From Pseudomonadota bacterium (GTDB lineage Bacteria; Pseudomonadota; Gammaproteobacteria; Burkholderiales; Burkholderiaceae_E), in contig CAUJHG010000032.1 of assembly GCA_963204785.1 (NCBI GenBank), positions 1 through 44,263 on the forward strand: a stretch of DNA of 44,263 nt, read 5' to 3'. A program made the translations under genes and the position numbers. The notes below the pieces were generated by a model. It was not told where the DNA came from and did no database searches. It worked only from the letters and a program-made list of their open reading frames with translations. Within the stretch, counting starts at the first letter, position 1, and each line of letters opens with the position of its first letter. Of the stretch, positions 39,507 to 44,263 are shown one piece after another.

Positions 39507-42500
39507 TCAGCGGAAGTCCCGGCTGCGCGGCGCAAGCCGCCCCAGCAGCGCGGTGTGGTCGACCACCCGGCGGGCGAGCAGGTGCATCACCTCGCCGCCG
39601 GTGTCCTGGTCGCGCTGCCACACCCCGTAGACGGTCATCAGCCGCGCGGCGAGCACTTCCCGACGGAAGCGCTCGAAGAGATCCGGCCAGACGATCACGT
39701 TGAGCGCGCCGGTCTCGTCCTCGAGCGTCACGAACAGCGTGCCCCTGGCGGTCTCGGGCCGCTGCCGATGGGTGACCAGTCCGCTGGCGCCTGCCAGTCG
39801 GCCATGCGGGTACTCGCGCAGCACCGCTGCCGGCTGCGTGCGCAAGCGCCCCAGCCACGGGCGCAGCAGCGCCAGCGGATGCCGCCCCATCGACAGGCCG
39901 ACGGCTGCGTAGTCGGCGACGATCTCCTCGCCCTCGGCGGGTGGCGCAAGCACCACCGGCGCCTCGTCGAAGCCGGCCTCGCGCAGCAGGGCGGGCATCG
40001 GGGCGATCGCCGCGGCCTCCCAGTGCGCCGCGGCGCGGTGCCCGGCCAGCGGCGCCAGCGCGCCCGCCTGCGCCAGCGCACGCAGGTGGTGGCGCTCCAG
40101 CCGCGCCGCGCGGGCCAGATCCTCGACGCTGTCGAAGGCGAAGGGCGGCGCGGCCCCGGCGCCGGGGTTGCCGGATGCGCGCAGCATCGCCTCCCGGGCT
40201 TCGCGCGCCTGCACCAGGCGCTGCGCCGCCTCGCTCGCCAGCCCGCGCACCATGGCCAGACCCAGGCGTACCGCAGGCTGCGGACGAGGATCGATGGCGC
40301 CGGGGAAGCGGCCGGCTGCGCACCCTGCGGAGCTCGCCGGCAGCGCAGGGGCCGTCTCCTCGAGCGTGCACTCGATTCCGCTTGCGAGCACGTCGACGCC
40401 GCGCACCTCCACGCCGTGGGCGCGCGCATCGCGCACCAGCTGCGCGGGCGCGTAGAAGCCCATCGGCTGGCTGTTGAGCATCGCGGCCAGGAAGGCTGCC
40501 GGCTCGTGCCGCTTGAGCCAGCTGCTCACGTAGACCAGCAGCGCAAAGCTCGCCGCGTGCGACTCGGGGAAGCCGTATTCGCCGAAGCCCTGGATCTGCC
40601 GGAAGATGGCCTGCGCGAACTCCGGTGTGTAGCCCCGTCCCAGCATCCCGTCGATCAGCCGGCGCTCGAACTTCTCGAGCCCGCCCTTGCGCCGCCAGGC
40701 GGCCATCGCCCGGCGCAGGGCGTCGGCCTCGCCGGCCGAGAAGCCGGCGGCCAGCATTGCGATCTGCATCACCTGCTCCTGGAAGATCGGCACCCCCAGC
40801 GTGCGCTCGAGCGCCGGACGGATCTCGTCGCGCGGATAGACCACCGGTTCCAGGCCCTGGCGGCGGCGCAGATAGGGGTGGACCATGCCGCCCTGGATGG
40901 GCCCGGGGCGCACGATCGCCACCTGGATCACCAGGTCGTAGAAGGTGCGGGGCTTCAGGCGCGGCAGCATGCTCATCTGCGCGCGCGACTCCACCTGGAA
41001 CACCCCGACGGTGTCGGCGTGACCGATCATCTCGTAGGTGGCAGGGTCCTCGGCCGGGATGTCCTGCATCCTGAAGGGCCGCGCCACGCCGTCGGCGCCG
41101 ACCCCGTCGCGCGCGCCGGTGCGCCGCTCGGTGACGAGCTCCAGCGCGCGACGGATCGCGCTGAGCATGCCCAGCGCAAGGACGTCCACCTTGAGCAGGC
41201 CCAGCGCGTCCAGGTCGTCCTTGTCCCACTGGATCACGCTGCGCCCGGCCATTGCCGCGTTCTCCACCGGCACCAGCCGGGTGAGCCTGTCGCGCGCGAT
41301 CACGAAGCCCCCGCTGTGCTGCGACAGGTGGCGCGGAAAGCGCATCAGCGTGGTGGCCAGGCCCACCCAGTGGCGCACGAGCGGCGAGTGCGGATCGAAA
41401 CCGGACTCGGTCAGCCCTTCGACGAGCACCTGCCGCCCGTTCCACCACTGCTGGGCGCTGGCGACCTGGTCGAGCCGATGCGTGTCGATGCCCAGCGCGC
41501 GGCCCACGTCGCGAAGCGCCGAACGGGGCCGGTAGGTGATCACGCTGGCGGTCAGCGCCGCGCGATGCCGGCCGTACTTGCGATAGAGGTACTGCATCAC
41601 CTCCTCGCGCCGCTGGTGCTCGAAGTCCACGTCGATGTCCGGCGGCTCGTTGCGCTCGCGACTGATGAAGCGCTCGAAGAGCACGCTCATCCGGGAGGGA
41701 TCCACCTCGGTGATTCCCAGGCAGTAGCAGACCGCGGAGTTGGCCGCCGAGCCCCGGCCCTGACACAGGATTCCCTCGCTGCGTGCGAAGGCGACCAGAT
41801 CGGCCACCGTGAGGAAATAGGGCTCGTAGCGAAGCTCGGCGATCAGCGCCAGCTCGTGCTCGATCTGATCGCGGACCTTGCCGGGAAGCCCGCCCGGATA
41901 GCGCAGCGCCGCTCCGTCCCAGGTGAGCTTGCGCAGCCACGAGCCGGGCGTCTCGCCCGCGGGAACGATCTCCTCCGGGTACTCGTAGCGCAGCTCGTCC
42001 AGCGAGAAGCCGCAGTGCGCGGCCACCTCGAGCGACTCCTCGAGCAGTGCCGCCGGATAGAGCTGGCCCAGCCGCAGCCGGCTGCGCAGGTGCTGCTCCG
42101 CATTGGGCTGCATCGCGTGACCGAGATCGCGCACCGGCGTGCGCAGCCGGATCGCGGTGAGGATGTCCTGCAGGCGCTTGCGCGAGCGCACGTGGAAGTG
42201 CACGTCGCCGGCGGCCACCAGTGGCAGGCCAGTGGCGCGCGAGACCTCGCGCAGGTGTTCGAGGAGGGCGGTGTCGTGCCCGCGGGCCAGCAACTCCACC
42301 GCGATCCAGCAGCGGCCCTCGAAGCGCTCGCGAAGGAAGCGCGCCTGCGCGAGCAGCGCTGCCCGCGCGGCCATGCCGCCGTGCCCGTGCGCCACCGCGG
42401 GGGAGGGCACCAGCAGGGCAAGGCAGTCGTCGATGCCGGGTTCGAGGTCTTCGCGCAGCAGCCGGTAGCTGCCCTTGTCCGCGCGCATGCGGGCGGCAGT

Positions 42501-42887
42501 GATCAGCTCGGAGAGGTTGCCATAGCCATTGCGGTTGCGGGCCAGCAGCACCAGACGGGCCGAGGCAGCGCAGCCGGCATCGGTGGCGGACGCAAGCAGG
42601 GTGCGCGGGCCTTCCTTCCCGGGCATGGGGTTCTCGTTCGTCGCCATCGGCGCAATGGACGGGAACACCTCGTGCAGCGAGAACTCCGAGCCCACGATCA
42701 ACGGCAGGCCTGCATCGCGCGCGGCCAGGTGGGCACGCACGATGCCCGCGAGCGAGCACTCGTCCGTGATGGCCAGCGCCGCGTAGCCGAGCGCCCTGGC
42801 GCGTTCCGTCAATTCCTCCGCATGCGAGGCGCCGCGCAGGAAGCTGAAGTTGCTCACGCAGTGGAGCTCGGCGTAGGGGGAGAGCAT
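39507..42887 (-). CDS. dnaE2: error-prone DNA polymerase DnaE2
   Basis: DnaE2 is a C-family polymerase used for mutagenic, lesion-tolerant synthesis in the SOS response, usually with ImuA and ImuB. The 1126-residue protein opens with a PHP domain typical of DnaE2 ([22 protein letters not shown]). The polymerase core contains [17 protein letters not shown] and the catalytic PDIDVDF (416-422, D419 and D421). [11 protein letters not shown] and [17 protein letters not shown] are further family motifs. A C-terminal OB fold ([19 protein letters not shown]) is present. The start is only 9 bases after the intI stop, with a weak ribosome binding site, so it is probably expressed by coupling from the intI transcript. 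No imuA, imuB or own LexA box is seen. Confidence 0.95.
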   Translation of the reverse strand: MLSPYAELHCVSNFSFLRGASHAEELTERARALGYAALAITDECSLAGIVRAHLAARDAGLPLIVGSEFSLHEVFPSIAPMATNENPMPGKEGPRTLLASATDAGCAASARLVLLARNRNGYGNLSELITAARMRADKGSYRLLREDLEPGIDDCLALLVPSPAVAHGHGGMAARAALLAQARFLRERFEGRCWIAVELLARGHDTALLEHLREVSRATGLPLVAAGDVHFHVRSRKRLQDILTAIRLRTPVRDLGHAMQPNAEQHLRSRLRLGQLYPAALLEESLEVAAHCGFSLDELRYEYPEEIVPAGETPGSWLRKLTWDGAALRYPGGLPGKVRDQIEHELALIAELRYEPYFLTVADLVAFARSEGILCQGRGSAANSAVCYCLGITEVDPSRMSVLFERFISRERNEPPDIDVDFEHQRREEVMQYLYRKYGRHRAALTASVITYRPRSALRDVGRALGIDTHRLDQVASAQQWWNGRQVLVEGLTESGFDPHSPLVRHWVGLATTLMRFPRHLSQHSGGFVIARDRLTRLVPVENAAMAGRSVIQWDKDDLDALGLLKVDVLALGMLSAIRRALELVTERRTGARDGVGADGVARPFRMQDIPAEDPATYEMIGHADTVGVFQVESRAQMSMLPRLKPRTFYDLVIQVAIVRPGPIQGGMVHPYLRRRQGLEPVVYPRDEIRPALERTLGVPIFQEQVMQIAMLAAGFSAGEADALRRAMAAWRRKGGLEKFERRLIDGMLGRGYTPEFAQAIFRQIQGFGEYGFPESHAASFALLVYVSSWLKRHEPAAFLAAMLNSQPMGFYAPAQLVRDARAHGVEVRGVDVLASGIECTLEETAPALPASSAGCAAGRFPGAIDPRPQPAVRLGLAMVRGLASEAAQRLVQAREAREAMLRASGNPGAGAAPPFAFDSVEDLARAARLERHHLRALAQAGALAPLAGHRAAAHWEAAAIAPMPALLREAGFDEAPVVLAPPAEGEEIVADYAAVGLSMGRHPLALLRPWLGRLRTQPAAVLREYPHGRLAGASGLVTHRQRPETARGTLFVTLEDETGALNVIVWPDLFERFRREVLAARLMTVYGVWQRDQDTGGEVMHLLARRVVDHTALLGRLAPRSRDFR

Positions 42888-42896
42888 GCCGGTGGC

Positions 42897-43913
42897 TCAG
42901 ACAAGGGCCGACATACGATCGAGGGGGCTCGCCACCGTGCCGGCGGCGATGCGCAGCACGTGGGTGTAGATCATCGTGGTGCTCACGTCGGCATGGCCGA
43001 GCAGCTCCTGCACCGTGCGGATGTCGGTTCCGCCTTGCAGCAGGTGGGTGGCGAAGGAGTGGCGCAGCGTGTGCACCGAAGCCGCGCGATCGATCCCAGC
43101 GGCCAGCAGGGCGCGCTTCAACTGGCGCTGGACGGACTGCTCGTGGATGTGATGCCGCCGGGTGATGCCGCTGCGGGGGTCGCGCGAGCAGTGATCGGCC
43201 GCGAACACCCAGTGCCAGCCCCAGGAACTGCCTCCGTTCGGGTACTTCCGGGCGAGCGCATTGGGCATCTCGACACCGGGACGGTCGAGTGCACGGTCCT
43301 GCTCCCAGAATGCGCGGGAACGTACGCACTGCTGCCGCAGTTCCGCGAGCAGGGCCTGGGGGAGCATGGTCACCCGATCCTTGCCGCCTTTGCCGTCGCG
43401 CACCACGATGACCCGCCGGGTGAAGTCCACGTCCTTGACGCGCAGGCGCATTGCTTCCATCAGCCGCATGCCGGTGCCGTAGAGCAGACGGCAGATCAGG
43501 GCCGGCTCGCCCTGCATGTGATCGAGCACCCGCCGCACTTCGTCCGCCGTCAGCACCGACGGGATGCGCTTGCGTACGGTGGGGCGCTCGATCTGCGTCA
43601 TCCAGGGCAGGTTTTCGCCGAGCACCTCGCGGTAGAGAAAGAGGAGGGCGCACAGCGCCTGCTTGTGGGTGGATGCGGAAATCTTCCGCTCGTTGACGAG
43701 CGCATTCAGGAAGCGCTCGACATCCGGGCCGCCGAGCGTGCGCGGGTGACGCCGGTCATGGAAGCGGACGTACGCGCGGATCCAGTGCAGGTAGGCTTCC
43801 TCGGTGCGCAGGCTGTAGTGCAGGTACCGGATGCGCTCGCGCACCTTGTCCAGCAGGCGCGGGGCGCCTGGGACGGAATGGCTGTGCGGTGGGACTTCTT
43901 GAAGACTGTACAT
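42897..43913 (-). CDS. intI: integron integrase (tyrosine recombinase)
   Basis: IntI moves gene cassettes between attC and attI sites. The 338-residue protein has the tyrosine recombinase residues R150, K175, H281, R284, H307 and Y316, in [31 protein letters not shown] and MIYTHV. The integron-specific insertion between patches II and III is present (219-256, [19 protein letters not shown] then [15 protein letters not shown]). It separates integron integrases from XerC/D. Size and alignment match IntI1 (337 residues) closely, with an offset of four. I used the ATG at 43913, which lies inside the LexA box; the frame is open to 44093, but that part crosses the promoter. The gene looks intact. 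Confidence 0.96.
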   Translation of the reverse strand: MYSLQEVPPHSHSVPGAPRLLDKVRERIRYLHYSLRTEEAYLHWIRAYVRFHDRRHPRTLGGPDVERFLNALVNERKISASTHKQALCALLFLYREVLGENLPWMTQIERPTVRKRIPSVLTADEVRRVLDHMQGEPALICRLLYGTGMRLMEAMRLRVKDVDFTRRVIVVRDGKGGKDRVTMLPQALLAELRQQCVRSRAFWEQDRALDRPGVEMPNALARKYPNGGSSWGWHWVFAADHCSRDPRSGITRRHHIHEQSVQRQLKRALLAAGIDRAASVHTLRHSFATHLLQGGTDIRTVQELLGHADVSTTMIYTHVLRIAAGTVASPLDRMSALV

Positions 43914-43921
43914 AAGCACAG
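43906..43921 (-). promoter_or_regulatory. LexA (SOS) box over the intI start
   Basis: CTGTGCTTATGTACAG on the minus strand is a CTG-N10-CAG site with near-perfect CTGT/ACAG arms, the LexA form of beta- and gammaproteobacteria. It overlaps the last bases of the -10 element, the predicted start point and the ATG of intI. SOS control of intI is known for other integrons. Confidence 0.85.
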
Positions 43922-43948
43922 TATCCGAATCTGGACTGTGCTCGGCAA
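43920..43948 (-). promoter_or_regulatory. intI promoter
   Basis: On the minus strand, TTGCCG (43943-43948, -35) and GATACT (43920-43925, -10) are separated by 17 bases. The predicted start falls on or next to the ATG at 43913, so the mRNA may be leaderless. The LexA box begins within the -10. Confidence 0.65.
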
Positions 43949-44093
43949 GTCGGGTGCTTGGACTAGGCCGAAGGATCAGGGGCAGGGAGCGGGAGGCGCG
44001 GGCTGCGGCCCTAGGGCCCGGCCGAGTTGGGTGGCCAGGTACCGGCGGCGTTAGCCAGCAGCATGGGCGGGAGATCAGGGCCGGGCGCGGCAC
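43949..44093. other. spacer between intI promoter and attI
   Basis: I see no gene in this GC-rich stretch. A GTTAGCC box, similar to the attI boxes, occurs at 44050-44056, 65 bp before the first box of the attI set. No good cassette promoter was found here. Confidence 0.4.
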
Positions 44094-44120
44094 TCTGACC
44101 GCCGATCGTCGGCGGTTAGA
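44094..44120 (+). repeat. hairpin covering the first attI box
   Basis: Arms TCTGACCGCCGA and TCGGCGGTTAGA pair over 12 positions (one G-T pair) with a 3-base loop. The right arm contains the GTTAGA box that I call DR2 of attI. It is too short to be a normal attC site. Confidence 0.55.
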
Positions 44121-44172
44121 TCCGCGCCCTCCGGTTAGCCGCTAGACTGCACCAGCGAAATACAAGTTAGAT
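44115..44172 (+). other. attI: integron attI site
   Basis: GTTAGAT (44115), GTTAGCC (44134) and GTTAGAT (44166) are spaced 19 and 32 bp. In the class 1 attI1 site, as I recall its sequence, DR2, DR1 and the crossover box (GTTATGG, GTTACGC, GTTAGGC) have exactly the same spacing. The last box fits the core consensus GTTRRRY, with strand exchange expected after G44166. The site lies about 250 bases in front of intI, on the usual side. Confidence 0.8.
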
Positions 44173-44263
44173 GCAATTCACGAATTGGCCCATGCGAAAG
44201 TCGATGCGATGAAGTTGCGCCGTAGCGATTCGCCGCCGGGGAGGGCTGGAGTGCCGCGAGGCA
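44167..44263 (+). other. probable start of first gene cassette (partial)
   Basis: Sequence after the attI crossover point begins TTAGATGCAATTCACGAATT and is clearly more AT-rich than intI. A frame open to the window edge starts at the ATG at 44209 (MKLRRSDSPPGRAGVPRG). A frame from 44171 ends after 13 codons. No attC or R-box pair is visible before the edge, so the cassette gene cannot be identified. Confidence 0.45.

Noticed and set aside
31943-39535. A 2530-codon open frame on the minus strand
   Set aside because: It runs antisense to trpA-accD-folC-purF-metZ and the acyl-CoA dehydrogenase, has low-complexity Arg/His/Leu-rich content and no family motif. Long antisense frames are expected in very GC-rich DNA.
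42897-43913. XerC/XerD or phage integrase instead of integron integrase
   Set aside because: The extra segment at residues 219-256 with ALxRKYP and DPRSG..RRHH is specific for integron integrases.
39555-44054. A 1499-codon plus-strand frame over dnaE2 and intI
   Set aside because: It is antisense to two strongly supported genes and has shadow-like composition.
44094-44120. attC site
   Set aside because: The inverted repeat is only 27 bases, with a single box pair; attC sites need two pairs and about 55 bases or more.

Overview
The window is a high-GC bacterial chromosome segment. Most of it fits a betaproteobacterium of the Burkholderiales type. The main reason is gene order: leuC, a small entericidin, leuD, leuB, asd, fimV, truA, trpF, trpB, trpA, accD, folC, a SPOR protein, cvpA, purF and metZ form one long co-directional chain that I know from that group. 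A coenzyme B12-dependent ribonucleotide reductase and an extremely GC-rich third codon position agree with this. No 16S gene or other direct taxonomic marker is present.

Left part (1-8410, minus strand): a complete, tightly packed type I-E CRISPR-Cas operon runs cas3, cse1 (cas8e), cse2 (cas11), cas7e, cas5e, cas6e, cas1e, cas2e. The AT-rich stretch at 1-69, just past cas2, looks like the array leader. The array itself lies beyond the left edge; at most the first few bases of the first repeat are inside. By eye the cas block is less GC-rich than the rest. It sits downstream of a tRNA-Val(CAC) gene (8924-8998, minus) that has its own terminator.

Middle (9198-39427): nrdJ lies behind two NrdR-like boxes whose centres are exactly 31 bp apart. 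Then come a GST-family protein, a convergent Na/Pi-cotransporter and MgtE pair, gltX, aroC, an MFS permease and an M48 lipoprotein protease. The large biosynthetic chain follows: leucine (leuCDB), the aspartate family (asd, metZ), polar cell organisation (fimV), tRNA modification (truA), tryptophan (trpFBA), fatty acids (accD), folate (folC), envelope proteins (SPOR, CvpA) and purines (purF). An acyl-CoA dehydrogenase closes it. Several genes overlap by 1-4 bases, which points to translational coupling.

Right part (39507-44263): this is the most unusual region. An integron integrase gene (intI, minus strand) is followed after only 9 bases by dnaE2, an error-prone replicative-type polymerase, in what looks like one operon. 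A 16-bp LexA box of the CTG-N10-CAG type covers the -10 element, transcription start and start codon of intI. On the other side of intI, three GTTA boxes spaced 19 and 32 bp reproduce the spacing of the class 1 attI1 site. After the last one the sequence becomes AT-richer, as expected for the first gene cassette, which runs out of the window. The sequence therefore suggests an SOS-induced unit that would couple cassette shuffling with mutagenic DNA synthesis.
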